NCBI GenBank assembly: GCA_025024175.1
Contig: QCXZ01000003.1
Span: 34,682,257 to 34,746,256, forward strand
Reading direction: 5' to 3'
DNA length: 64,000 nucleotides
Source: Rhyzopertha dominica
Taxonomy: Eukaryota; Arthropoda; Insecta; Coleoptera; Bostrichidae
The notes under the pieces are model-generated. The model was not told the DNA's origin. It saw nothing but the letters and a program-made list of their open reading frames with translations, and did not search any database. Made by a program: the position numbers and the translations under genes. Of this stretch, positions 47,681 through 59,279 are shown in pieces (the first letter of the stretch is position 1; each line of letters starts with the position of its first letter).

Positions 47681-50600
47681 TGCGTCCAATAAAATGGAAA
47701 TGTACTTTAATAGTTGCTTTATTTTTTATTGTAATTTGTTATTGTTATTATGTTAAGTTCTGTTTTTGTTTTATCAATATTGAAATGTTTTTAGGTATGA
47801 TTAATTAAATTAATGACTTCACCCTTTACATATAATATTTATGATAAGGTTATTGCTTTATTCTAGTAATTGCGCGAGAATCTTATATGTTTCTGGAACA
47901 GCATCCACTGCGGTATATATACACCACCTAATTAATAAGAGTGAGACTTTGTCAATAACTGTTATAACAATCAGGAGATGTTTCTCTCAATTTGTCTCCC
48001 CCATATTAGTATCGAATGTAGAAACCTCAACAAAACTGCTTCACAATCTTCCAAGACAATGTATTAATCAATAAAAATGCGATTTTGGCCAACCTAGGGG
48101 AGCCATCTCGTTAGCTCGTTAGGCCAAACAAAGACGGAAGTAACCCGTTTCCGCGATGAATACCTGATAATTATACGGAAATCGCCGACAGAGCATTATA
48201 CTCTCGCTCTCTCCATGCTTTTCCATTATCGACAGTTTCTCTTCGCTAATGTTATTTCATACGAAAAGGAACGATATTAAAAAGCGATCGGCGGGCCAGG
48301 CGTCCAGCGTGTGACATCATATATGGTGTTATCCCCTTACCCTCCAATCAAGCCTCCCTCTACGCGCTAAAAAACTCGATCAATACATAAAAATTTCATA
48401 TTGAAAATGATTGAGGGCGGTGGCTCCACCTTAGAATGTTCTCACGTCGCATAACCATGCAGCTGTAGGACTGAAGGGTGCGAATGCCTCGATTGTTTCG
48501 ATGCTGTTGTTCACAGTAAGAAATGCTTATCTTAAACTAAGAAATTTGATAGTATTGTTTTAAATCAATTGTATATTTTCTTGAAACAAATTATTAGGAT
48601 CAATAGAAATAAAAGTATATTCTTAAAATCAAAATTGTAGTTTCCTAAAAATTAGTAATCATTTAAAAAAGCAATACTTAAAGAGAGCATATTCAATCGC
48701 ACTGCTTACATTTCTGATGTCACAACTGAGATAATGCATTATTTACTTTAGGTACCATTATTCATTTAATTTAAAGTACGGTTTCTTGCTCTGAAGACAC
48801 ATATCTTACTTCAACTGAATATTGTTTAAATGTATATAAATCACATTATTAAATGAAGCATACTTTTAATTTAATTACATGTACCTATACTTGATTTTAG
48901 CAAATATGGATTAGGAAGCAAGTGTTAAGGATAGAAGTCTTCATTCAAAACAATTAAATTTTGATTATAAATAAATACAATTTAATGACTACAACCATTA
49001 TTCCGTCCAAATAAACATGTATTGGCGATTTTTATCTGTAATTATTACATGGCTCATAGTCAGTAAGCTTTGAAGCCTTAAAAATGGAGGAAATACTGCA
49101 GCGTAGGGGTTTTGAGGATTGCATTTTTGTTTCTAAAGGCCTCTCATTTTAAAGACAAAAGCGATAACTAAACGACACAATATGTGAAATACTATACTTT
49201 GTTCTATTGTTATAATTATGGTGATTACTTTAAACGCTTTCATATTTTAATTATGCCGACAATCCATTAAACGTAAAAGAGGTAAGTAATTGTAATAATA
49301 TTGTATTTAGATTTTGAACTAAATTTATATTCCACTGATTTGTACTTGAGATATATACATGTACATATAACAAGAGACATAAAATATATTACTTGTATAA
49401 AGAAATATTGATTAAAAAAGGGATCCTAATCGTTTTCTTTTCAACATGCATATAAATTTTTCATATACAATAACGTCATTAGTAAACGAATATTAAATTC
49501 TATTGCTACTACCTATACAGGCTGTTTACCCTTTGCATATCGAAAGATGTATTAAATTCTGATAAATTATATTAAAATGCAATAAAACACATTTATTTCT
49601 ATTTATAAAAAAGTTGACGTCAGTATAGCTATATTAAGACACTCTGTATATATCACTATATTTATTCATTTGCTAAGCAAATAAATTAAGTTAAGTTAGT
49701 AATAACAAATGTTCGTTTTCTGTATAATTAAAAAAAAATGAAGAAATCGGGTGCATTCTTAATGTTGTAAGGGTAATTAAGTAATTAGTTAAAGTAAAAC
49801 TGAGCAAGAAAGAAAATTGCTAATTAATTACCATAAAAATCATTTTTCTTCAAGTTGTAAAAATTAAATATTGACATCTAGGTGATGATTATACGACGCT
49901 AGGCAGCCCAAGTTTGGTAGCCATAGGAAATCTGAATAATAAGTATTTCGCCCCCTCCCCCAGGCAGAAAACAAAAATTCTATATAATCGCATAAGCTCC
50001 TTTTCTTTCTTTTCTGCAAATGTCCCAAACAGGCTACTTTATTTATTACAAAATTTGTCTGAAAGCTCTCCTCCAGAAAATAAATAAATAGCAAAGTATT
50101 GTTTGACCGGACTGGACTTCTTTTGTTTTCCCAGACTTTTTTAACAAAGTTTCCAGGCACTAGCTGATGAGGAGGGGGCAATCAGTAAAAGAGGCGCATT
50201 TTCAATAAAAAAAATAAGTTAATAGAAGATACGATAATATCAAAGAAATAGTCCTAGAGAAAATTACATTAAACATAACCACTTCTATAACCGAGTCTAA
50301 ATAATAGTAGTTGTGTTGAAACTCTATTCTGTTAAACATTTAGTTGCCCCCTCTTCTATAACAAGTGCTCAGTCTTGTACACATTTTCCACAACCAACCG
50401 AAAATTTTACACGGCAATATTTAAAGATACTATATACGCAAATTATAAATCACATTTTGCACTTGCAAAAGTAATTTTGAATAAGCACAATAATTTGAAC
50501 GTGTTTTGAAAAAAATCGCTATATTAATCAACAACTTTACCCCTCTTCACATTTTCCACATCAGGATTAAAGACATCATTAATATTTTATTATTAGAGAA

Positions 50601-50873
50601 AATAATTAAGGCAACTCCCATTTAATGAAAGCAAATTCCTATTATCTAAAAAAATCGTCGTCAGACATTGGGATGGAACATGCTATCCTTCCACTAGTGT
50701 CTTGTAACCAAAGCGTATTACATACACTTTGCTTGTAACTGTGAAGTTAGTATCTCGCATTCGATTCATACCCTGGTCATTCGCCTGTAAAGTGTGATTT
50801 AATTGCTGCTTAATAAGAAATACAAAACAATAATAAAAACTGAATTTGAAAATTCCACTAAAGACATCACGTT
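47681..50873. other. No gene seen; one regulatory-looking island
   Basis: Positions 48085-48480 are GC-richer with GATA and ATTATCG strings and could be regulatory. A short TACAGGCTGTTTACC ... AGACACTCTGTATA pair (about 49514-49651) may be a tiny TA-flanked MITE. The rest is AT-rich and featureless. Confidence 0.35.
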
Positions 50874-51633
50874 TAGGGTTACTAAAAAATGACTGAAATA
50901 TCGATATTTTGTATCGTCAGTACTTTTGCGGGCCAGTATCGATACTCAACGATACATTGCCAAAAAAATATCGATACTCAGAATATCGAAATATATACTC
51001 AATGAATGTTTATCCTAAGTGCACCAGTTGGCACGTACCAAAAAAAAGGTAAACAGTATTGCGGATTTCCTGTTTTAACAGATCTACTGTTTTTTGCCCT
51101 TAATGTACTATTCTTCTGTTTTTATTTATTTAAACTCACGTTTTTTGTATTTTGTATGTCTGTAATTTAAGATTTGTGGCTTCTAATTTATTATTTTGTT
51201 ATTTGTTATTTTATTTTGTTTGTAAAATATAATTATCGAAATTTTACTATTCAGATAGGCAAATCAGCTGTATTCTCCGTCATATCTTACTATTTAAAAA
51301 AATATCTATTTGGCAACACTGAGTAGGAAACTGCAGGATTTTTTAGGTTTTTTTGTGTGAATTATTAGTTACCCCAATTATAGGATTAAATTTACGAATG
51401 TTGACGACAACAATCTAGAAGCAATGTGTGTGCATGCTGTAATACATTTTACATTTATTTCCTATATAATAGTGGCGTTTTGCATTTTTAACATTTAATG
51501 CATGAATGGCGCAATGAGGTACTGATGCCAGATATCGATACCTGATTTGAAACCAGCAATATCACACTGGTCAATCAGTATCGATACTAATTATCGATAT
51601 TTCCATACTATCGAAGTATCCGTAGCATCCCTA
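50874..51633. mobile_element. Non-autonomous hAT-like element with TATCGATA subterminal repeats
   Basis: The left end starts TAGGGTTACTAA and the inverted right end TAGGGATGCTACG. Both then run into GAAATATCGATA. Six TATCGATA copies lie near the ends (50899, 50937, 50969, 51533, 51579, 51592). TAGGG ends and clustered subterminal motifs are hAT-like. The 8 bases outside the two ends match only in part, so a target duplication is not established. No transposase. Confidence 0.6.
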
Positions 51634-52545
51634 ATCCGCTAATCGCTAATGTGCAAGCTTAATGAAATATTATCGATGTGCTCATGCTTCGTTTCGAGTG
51701 CTGGCAATAGTCGCCACAGAAAACTATGCATATCTACTCGTAATTAAAATAAAAAACATAATATTTGTTTGTTTCACAAGAAAAACACTGCGATATAAGT
51801 GTCAATCGAATAAATATAACAAAGATACAAGTTTTATAATAAGAGATGCTTCCAGCGATACTGTGCTTTATCTAATTTTTCGATTACAACGAGTAGCACC
51901 AATATAATACAGGAAAGCATTTTAACACCTTGAGCGCCATTGCAAACGGTGGGTTTAAAATTTTGCAGCAATTTGAGTTAAGTTAGAGATTACAAGATCC
52001 TTAGGGTTAAAATGACGATTCGGGACCATTGGCAAGTTGACGTATAATACTGTAAGAATAATCTCAGCTTAAATCATTACAATTCTAGAATTTCTAGGTA
52101 GTGTTTCACGACCACATTCTTCTCATTCCAAGTTTTGACAATGTTACCATATCTTTCGAGTGTATTTTCCAAAGGCATAATAATTATTGCAATTTTTCTG
52201 TCATCTGCTACCTATTCGCCCCTACTTTAAATTTCTAAAGCTTATAGTGTAAACACCTGAAACTAAACTAAAGCGCATCGATCAATTCATTATCTTGTGA
52301 TACGAGACAGATGTGCGAAATCCGAGTCAGAAAACGTGGTTCCATTAGTAGATGCTTTTAAGGTCAGATTTATCATCCTTTATAGTATTTAATTTGTGTT
52401 TATTGTTATTTATGTATTTATTGCCGTAAAAAAACAGTTTAAAACACAGTACATTAACAAAATTGATTTAAAAGAATTAATTGGATATTTGCTGCTGAAG
52501 CGGTAGCTATTATACGCGTATAAGTGATACAACTACTAAAATTAT

Positions 52546-52548
<3 letters not shown>
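51634..52548. other. No gene seen
   Basis: Nothing recognisable. Confidence 0.4.
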
Positions 52549-52593
<45 letters not shown>

Positions 52594-52594
52594 T
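52549..52594. repeat. (TA)n microsatellite
   Basis: About 46 bp of almost pure TA with one TT interruption. Confidence 0.95.
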
Positions 52595-52699
52595 GTTAGC
52601 TAGCTAAATTAATTTATTGTAGCACTAAAATGTCATGTACTGTTTACCCAGGCTTTTGAATGTTTTTGTATTAAATTGGTGTTTAGTTTTTTTTGTCAC

Positions 52700-53310
52700 G
52701 ACAAACAATCAAAATTCGGTTCAGGTTGATCAAGAAAAGGTACCAAATTTTAATGCGTTGTTTCGCCACTTTTTAACTCGGCGATTCATATGCCGAATCA
52801 AGTGGAGGATGTCTTCTTGTGGAAAGCGGTTCCAGGCTTGTTGAACATGTATGCGCAATTAATCTAATCTTTCGTGGCTATGACAGTTGGAGTGTTCTGC
52901 CGATGCTATTCCATACATGTTCTGTTGACTATTATTAAGTCAGGGGATCTTTCAGGATAACAAAAACGCCAATATCTTGTGATGTAGTGGTTTTAAAGGC
53001 TCTATGCATTTCCTTTTTGGTAATATGCGTTTGGAATAGCCTCAATCGTCAATGTATGGTGTATACAACAATTTGTGGGACGATGTATCGACATATAATA
53101 CCCTGATGCCAGGAATATTGGCTGTGTAGCATTTTGAGGCAAACATTTTGTCTTTCATTGACTCTGCTGCACAAAACTCGTCGCTTGGAATGATGGCAAG
53201 CCAGACCAAAGTGGGACAGGTAGTGGAATCTGCTTAGGATTCAATGATGGACGAAGACGTGTCAGACAGTTTTTGCGCTGAAAGGAAAAATGTTGAATTT
53301 GCCTCTCTAC
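52700..53310 (-). pseudogene. Decayed Tc1-like transposase, C-terminal half
   Basis: On the minus strand: a RYIVPQIVVYT-like piece (about 53090), YPERSPDL (about 52950), EHVWNSIGRTLQLS (about 52925) and AWNRFPQEDILHLIRHMNRR (about 52835-52775). These are the RYI..IL...V.P, W.A.SPDLNPIEHVWD.L.R and W..IPQ..I..LI.SM.RR blocks of Tc1 transposases in order. Frame changes and stops make it inactive. The PDLNP/EHVW junction is shifted by a small indel. Confidence 0.75.
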
Positions 53311-54414
53311 ATACAGCTGCTATACCATAAAATGAAGCTATCCCAAACGTTTTTCGAACAAGACAAATGCCAGAACTTTTTACAGGATGCTGGCTTAGAA
53401 ACATTATATCTACGTATGAGCTAAAATTAAAAGAAAATTAATCACGAATAGATCAGTACAGAAATACAAGTATTACATTGATAGCAAACTAACAAACTTT
53501 TCTGGAAAATAGGAAAATCATACAAAAGTTTCCCCCTTCCACCTCAAATGGAAACGTGCATTGGTGCCTGAGTATAGTAAATATAATGCGCTTGTCGTTT
53601 TGGCTACAAACCACTTTGGTGAATCCCGAATAGCCATAAAGGAAAATCTAAGCGCCTTTAACGCAAAACATAAAAAAAACTTTTTAGAGAAATTGCACTT
53701 AAAGCATATAGTTTGTATGTAGTTGGAAAATTGGTTTTTACATGTTCGTCACTCAGTTTACTGTATGATCAGACGAATAATACTAAACTGTTGGCAGCAT
53801 TTATTTTATTATTTTCTCACTTGTCCCATCTCATTATCAAGTAGTAAAACTTCGGCATCAATGTTTTAATGAGGTTGATTATGTGGGCTTTATGATTATT
53901 TTTATCAAGACGTGAGAAATTTATGCGGCTGTAAACGAGATACGTGCTTTTTTAATTGCCAAATAACAAAAGCACTGGAATTTCTGTTTGCAAATGGAAA
54001 CGCTTAGCTGACGCGCTGTTGGATATGTTTATTCAGTCGAAACTTAACTGAAATTATTGATTTACTTATAATGGGTTGACAATATGTGATACCTTAATGT
54101 AAAATAATTATTAAACCGTTTTTAACCAGCTTTACAATATTTTACTACTTCAATATCCCACCTTTAATTCGACTTCCTAAGACTCCTAATAGATATCTGA
54201 AGGTCCAATGGATCATCCCTTTAAGTTCCGAGAGGCCCTTTTCTTGTGGGTTTGATTTTTGTTGTTCTTAAAAATTTCAACAAAATTTCTTCACAAATAA
54301 ATTATCCTATATTACAAAATGTACATGTAACATTTTTTTTATATTTCATTAGCCGGAATTGTACTCGTATTAAGTACCGAAAGAATCTTTATTACTATAT
54401 TTAATCTTTTGCAG
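53311..54414 (+). other. Intron sequence upstream of the METTL9 exon
   Basis: No exon recognised. The last bases form a pyrimidine-rich tract ending TCTTTTGCAG at 54414, a good 3' splice site. Confidence 0.6.
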
Positions 54415-54624
54415 TTGGCTAGAGCGTGGGTCCATGTTTGTTGTCTCGTTGGAACAATTTCTCAAACTCTTGAAAGTCGACCATAACTGGAGGACAGAAT
54501 CTCTTTTGGATCTAGGTGCTGGAGATGGTGAAGTGACTGCACAGTTTTCGAGCCTTTTCAAAGAGGTTTACGTTACCGAAATGTCCTCCACAATGCAAGC
54601 TCTTTTGGAAAAGAAAGGCTTCAA
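54415..54624 (+). CDS. METTL9: METTL9 (DREV-type methyltransferase), internal exon
   Basis: A 210-bp exon between TTTTGCAG (ending 54414) and a GTAAGT donor (starting 54625). It starts with one base finishing a codon and ends with two bases of the next (phase 2). The translation begins WLERGSMFVVSLEQFLKLL, continues NWRTESLLDLGAGDGEVTAQ, and then VYVTEMSSTMQALLEKKGF. LLDLGAGDGEVT is the S-adenosylmethionine-binding motif I region of METTL9, and the family's RGSMF and ATELS-type motifs are in place. METTL9 is known to methylate histidine (N-pi) in HxH-containing proteins. Its in-frame match to the exon at 63904 confirms the gene. Exons encoding the N-terminus were not found upstream in the window. 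The open frame on the opposite strand is a shadow. Confidence 0.93.
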
Positions 54625-56308
54625 GTAAGTTCGCACATCTCAAATAAGCATAATAAATTGTTTCCTTTAAGGTACTGTAGAAAGTTTAGAAACTATCGAT
54701 TGTGTTTGGTTAGGTTAAAAACTACCGCATAAAAAAATTTTAATTGGCTAACTATGCAGTATGTTAAATATTATGGTCTTAATTTTCCAGAAAAAGACAA
54801 TATTTATATTGACAACATATTTGTTACCTTTGATACCTGCTCAATAATCTGTATTTGGTTTCCGAATATTGAATGGTTTTTAACATCAAATTATTTTTTT
54901 TATTTTCAATACTATTGAATATATATAAAATATAGAAGGTTGTAAACAACGATTAGCAATCTTTAATTCAACCAAGTTTTTATGTCTTCATTTTCTGCAC
55001 CTTTACTACACTCAGATATATTTTCTCAATCAAGAGAAGATTACTTGGTACCTATAGGAGTTGCAGATATGTCGACCTGACGTTATTGCGTTTTACTTAG
55101 TTACTTATCAAAACAAGATGAACATTTTCATAGTACTCATGTAAATTATACCGGATATTGCACTTAACTTTCCCTACTTTGGATAATTTGATCAAATGGG
55201 ACAAAAGTTACCCGGCATAATGACAATGAGAAANAATGCACGGATTTTAAGATATTGCAGAATATATAAAATTATGTTGTGAATTCATTACTAATAATTA
55301 AAATTAGATGAAACGTTTTGTTTGATGGAATGATCTTCAACTTCTTATGGGAGCCACATCGTTTGAGAGCCACTGTAGTTTTTGGAAGTTTGAATTTGGA
55401 TCAAAATTAAAAAATATGTGCTTGTACTTGTACAAAATCAAAGTAGACGAAAACTGCAAATGTCACTCCCAGTATGAAGATCTAAATAAGGCAACGTACT
55501 TTTACGTAGTATTTTCTATCAGATCACACAATTGGACAAAAAGTATGAGAGTTATTGCAAGAAAGGAAAAAATCACACTTCTGCAGTATCTTAAAATCTA
55601 TGCTTTATTTTCCAGTTCAAAAAAGCTGCATAGTCGACATTATTCAGGGCAACTTTTGTGTCATTTAACCTAACTTGTGTCTTTTGTTATCTTTTCTGAG
55701 ATCTCCCATAGCGAAAAAACTTAAGAAGGACGCCCTATATTTTTATTTTTGATATATCTCCTATAAAAAAGCAACATTGAAGCCTCGATTGAAGCATTGA
55801 ACCGATAATGTTACTTGGCTAATTCACTGGGATTTTCGCCATTTAAAGTTACGTTAATGAAAAAATGATGATAAAGATGTGGCATTTATTATGTATATCA
55901 TCGTTCCTGTTTCTTCTAATCAAACTACCTTATTACAAATACTCAGTAGAATTCTTATAGTTTCAATTAAAATAAAAGCACTTGGTTGTTTCACTATATT
56001 TCACAGTATTTTATGCTTTTATTTTATTTATATAAAATGTTTCACCAAAGACCGTGTGTTGGATCAGTGAATGTTATCATATAGATTTTTCTGTGTTTCT
56101 GTTATTCAGCCGATCCAACGCAACTAATTTTTATTAATAATTCCTAACAATAGGTACAAATTACAAGCTTTTAGAGTATATTAATTTCAACATACTGATT
56201 CTCCTTCTTATTTATTTGTTGGATATTTCCAAGAATTCGTAAATTTCTGATTTCAGGTCTTTCAAGCGTTTCAGCGACAAAAACGTTTCTTATTCCATCA
56301 ATTTATGA

Positions 56309-56843
56309 TACAGAGTGATCATAAAGTTCAAACAGATTTATTTTTGGCACTAAAAAATTGCAGTCTTTTAACAAAAAATTTTGTTGAAGACATCAAAATG
56401 GATACCTTCAACTTTTTTATCTCTTTTCGATACACGTTTTAATTATTTATTCTGTAATAAGTGATAAATTGCATAAAATTTTCTCGAGAAAAGTTCTAGG
56501 TGCTTTTTTTCCGTGAAGAAAGAATTAAAAATAACAAAATTTTGGAGAACAAGCAACGAAGAAAGAACATTACGAAACAAGTTTAATATTGAGCACACTT
56601 GCACATTTCTTTCATTTAGTATGAAATCAAGGAATCTGGTTTTTTTATGACAAGTGAAATTTATTTAAAGTATGGGGTTATCATTAAAAAAATGATGTCA
56701 TAGTTAAATAACAAACGATAAAATTTTTATTACTAATGATTGCAATTTAAAAATAAAAAATAGACCTGTTCGAGCGGTTTTTTCGCAAAAGCATTTCGTA
56801 ACTAAATTATGAATTTTGTTCCCATCTTTATGACCACTCTGCA
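56309..56843. mobile_element. MITE family M2 (535 bp)
   Basis: TACAGAGTGATCATAAAG at the left end pairs with CTTTATGACCACTCTGCA at the right end (two mismatches within 18). TA-type termini. The interior is AT-rich and non-coding. Likely a Tc1/mariner-type derivative. Confidence 0.75.
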
Positions 56844-58181
56844 TAACAACTGCCAGCATGTGTTACTTCTAGTCTATCTCTACTGTCATCGGTAATACAA
56901 GAAAAACATTGGATATCGTAACGGCGCAGGTGGTACCCCGAAATGTAATTAAACTGAGTAAGATCTTGATTAAAACTCATAAAGCTTAATTGTACCTCGG
57001 AGATGCTGGTGCCAATCGTCTAAGTAACGCTTCTTAATTAACCGTGCACTTAGTTTTATGAGTTAAGTTTTACTGCATTGGCGAACTCAATTAAGAATTT
57101 GACACGAAACGACTTTAATTACTCGTGATATTACCGATAACATCCGATAGCGTGGACGATGGATCCGAAAGATGCAATTAAATACTATCGTCGATGTGCA
57201 ACAAAATAACTTGGTGTTCTCGCACTTTATCGCCGCAAAGGCCGTAAATAATATGTGGCATATTCTGAGGTGCGAATATATGGGAGTACTTTCACGCTTG
57301 CAGTCCCAACGAATTTTAGAGCTGTCTGCGTGCCCAAAATCCTAGCGATGCAGTGATACTTGTCAGCCCAATGCAGTCACGAGTATTTGCTACAGTCGTT
57401 CCCAAGTTGCTGAACTGGGATTTAGTTTTGCTGTTCAGGATTTTAATTTACAATTCTTCGTGTCCTGCAATGTGCTCCTTATACCAATATACATTAATCA
57501 TTTTAGATAAAATTATCTTAGTAGATTTGTTTAGTTTTGACGCTGTTTAACCCTCAAATTACAATTTGAGAAATCGCTTTTTTTTTATCTTCGAAACGTT
57601 ATTATTTCGTCCACCGGTTCTATTAAAAATACATTTATAAGTAATATCGGTTCGGTTCCGGTTTTCTTTCCTCCAAAAATAACACTTTTTCGGGTTTCTA
57701 ATTTTCGGTTCAATTCCGATGTTCAAGTTCTATTTAATTATTTAAATTAAAAATTTATTGCCCACTATAAAAATTAACAAAAACGACAACTGAAGCGCAG
57801 ACTGTTCTAGGGCTTGCTTTTTTGTAATTTCACAATTCAAATTTTTACGCATAAATACACTGCTAAAGCTGTACCCTGGTAGGTACTGTTTAGCTAGCTG
57901 TTATTGTGTTCGTGTTATTATAGTTAAGTTTCTAAGTACTTGCTTTTACACCTTTTTTGTTGTGGACTTCTGGAGGTTTATCTAAACTTTTGTTAAACTA
58001 TCATCCAAACGGATATTGTAGTTTGTCATAACTGTACAATATACTAATGTAAAAGTGTACAGGTGTGTTTTTGAATAAATTTTATTTTGCTGGGCTTTTC
58101 CTGTACTTACCGAGCATAACACGTCGTAGTTCATTAGGCCACCGAGAGATGAAGGAATGAAGCTCTTGTACTTACAGAACA

Positions 58182-58189
58182 GACCGTAT
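58182..58189. repeat. hAT target site duplication GACCGTAT (left)
   Basis: Pairs with GACCGTAC at 60839-60846 (7 of 8 identical). Confidence 0.75.
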
Positions 58190-58203
58190 TAGTGCTGTCA
58201 ATA

Positions 58204-58211
58204 GTGACCGC
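58204..58211. repeat. Target duplication GTGACCGC of the P-like element (left)
   Basis: Repeated exactly at 58899-58906. Confidence 0.85.
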
Positions 58212-58898
58212 TACAGTCACTAAATAGAATACAGTACCGCAAGGCTATGTTCCAATGAGTCGGAGAGAGAGGCATTGATTTTCACTCCAAATATGGCGAC
58301 GCAACTACTTACTTGTCATTTTTCCTTTGTTTTCTGTCAAAATATGACATTTTTCACTTGTCACTTGTCATCTGATTACTACTAACAGCAACTAACAGTT
58401 AATAGGTTCCTGGTTCCTGACTGCTTTTGTTTGGCGTAGTCACGTTTAAAATTCTATTAAATGTATCGCGCACCTGTTTCTTTTTTCGTGTCGTGGTAAA
58501 AGCAAAATTCCCCGTTATTGCTGTATTACTTCGTGTAAAAACAATGTCGCAAAAGGTTATAGACTATTTAAGATTCCTACCAATGCGAAAATTTCACCCC
58601 TTTCCTTATACCCTACTTACCCCAAAAACAATAGGTTGCTTTGGGTAGTTCACATTCATATGTGAACCAAATTTGAAGTTCATATGCTGTCTTTCGAAAG
58701 TTATCGCGTCCACACACAGACAACAAATTTTTTGCTCAAATTTTGTTTTTGGACGTTTTCGAGCACTTAAAGTGATTGAGAAATACAATACTTCTCATCT
58801 GTTGGATATGGAAGTAATTAATTTGAATGTTCCCACCAAACCTTTAACTCCAAATATGGCGCGGACGTTGCGGTACTGTATTCTATTTAGTGACTGTA
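58212..58898 (+). mobile_element. P-like non-autonomous element with THAP remnant
   Basis: A 687-bp insertion in the hAT left end with perfect 31-bp terminal inverted repeats (58212-58242 and 58868-58898, starting TACAGTCACTAAATAG) and an exact 8-bp duplication GTGACCGC. Inside, on the + strand from about 58510, a frame reads IPRYCCITSCKNNVAKGYRL then FKIPTNAKI, resembling the start of a THAP zinc finger (C..C ... F.(F/I)P). P-superfamily transposases carry an N-terminal THAP domain and make 8-bp duplications, so an internally deleted P-like element is the best reading. No DDE-type catalytic region remains. Confidence 0.75.
58510..58610 (+). pseudogene. THAP zinc-finger remnant
   Basis: CCITSCKNN and FKIPTNAK give the first zinc-binding cysteines and the F.IP motif of a THAP domain. 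The second half (C..H, AVPTIF motif) is not visible and the frame has no Met. The open frame from 58427 is in another frame and is not the protein. Confidence 0.6.
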
Positions 58899-58906
58899 GT
58901 GACCGC
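58899..58906. repeat. Target duplication GTGACCGC of the P-like element (right)
   Basis: Partner of 58204-58211. Confidence 0.85.
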
Positions 58907-58987
58907 TATGCCCGTTTGCAGGTTACGACGAATTTAACCTGTTACAAAAAATAACCGGTTAACTGGTTTGTGTTGCCGGTTAACCGC

Positions 58988-58999
58988 GATTAAGGTTAA
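58988..58999. repeat. SINE target duplication (left)
   Basis: GATTAAGGTTAA, identical to 59222-59233. Confidence 0.85.
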
Positions 59000-59221
59000 T
59001 TTTTTTTTTTTATTTGTTAATGGCCCTGCCGTCTTAGGGCAATTAGCCAGCTCATTAGGTTTATTATTATATTTATTGGTATTATAAATTGTATTAGATA
59101 CATCATAATTTAACATTCACAACATCCATGCCTTACGCGGGATTCGAACCCGCAGCCTAATTGGCCATGGGTAGTCGCGCTTCCGCGCTACCCACTAGAC
59201 CAGCTAGGCCGGCAAAAAGCA
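59000..59221 (-). mobile_element. tRNA-derived SINE family S1, copy 2 (complete)
   Basis: Read on the minus strand: a head GCCGGCCTAGCTGGTCTAG with an A-box-like TAGCTGGTCTAGTGG (59206 down to 59192), a perfect B box GGTTCGAATCC (59150 down to 59140), a unique body, the family tail GGCTAATTGCCCTAAGACGG, and an A-rich end at 59011-59000. Exact 12-bp duplications flank it. The A and B boxes form the RNA polymerase III internal promoter. Copy 1 is at 40353-40534. Confidence 0.9.
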
Positions 59222-59233
59222 GATTAAGGTTAA
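59222..59233. repeat. SINE target duplication (right)
   Basis: GATTAAGGTTAA, partner of 58988-58999. Confidence 0.85.
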
Positions 59234-59279
59234 CCGTTTTATGCTAATCGGTTGACAATTTCTGAAACCTTTCAGTTTA

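Noticed and set aside
59130..59215. tRNA gene on the minus strand
   Set aside because: The A and B boxes are present but the sequence continues into a SINE body with an A-rich tail and 12-bp duplications, so it is a SINE head.
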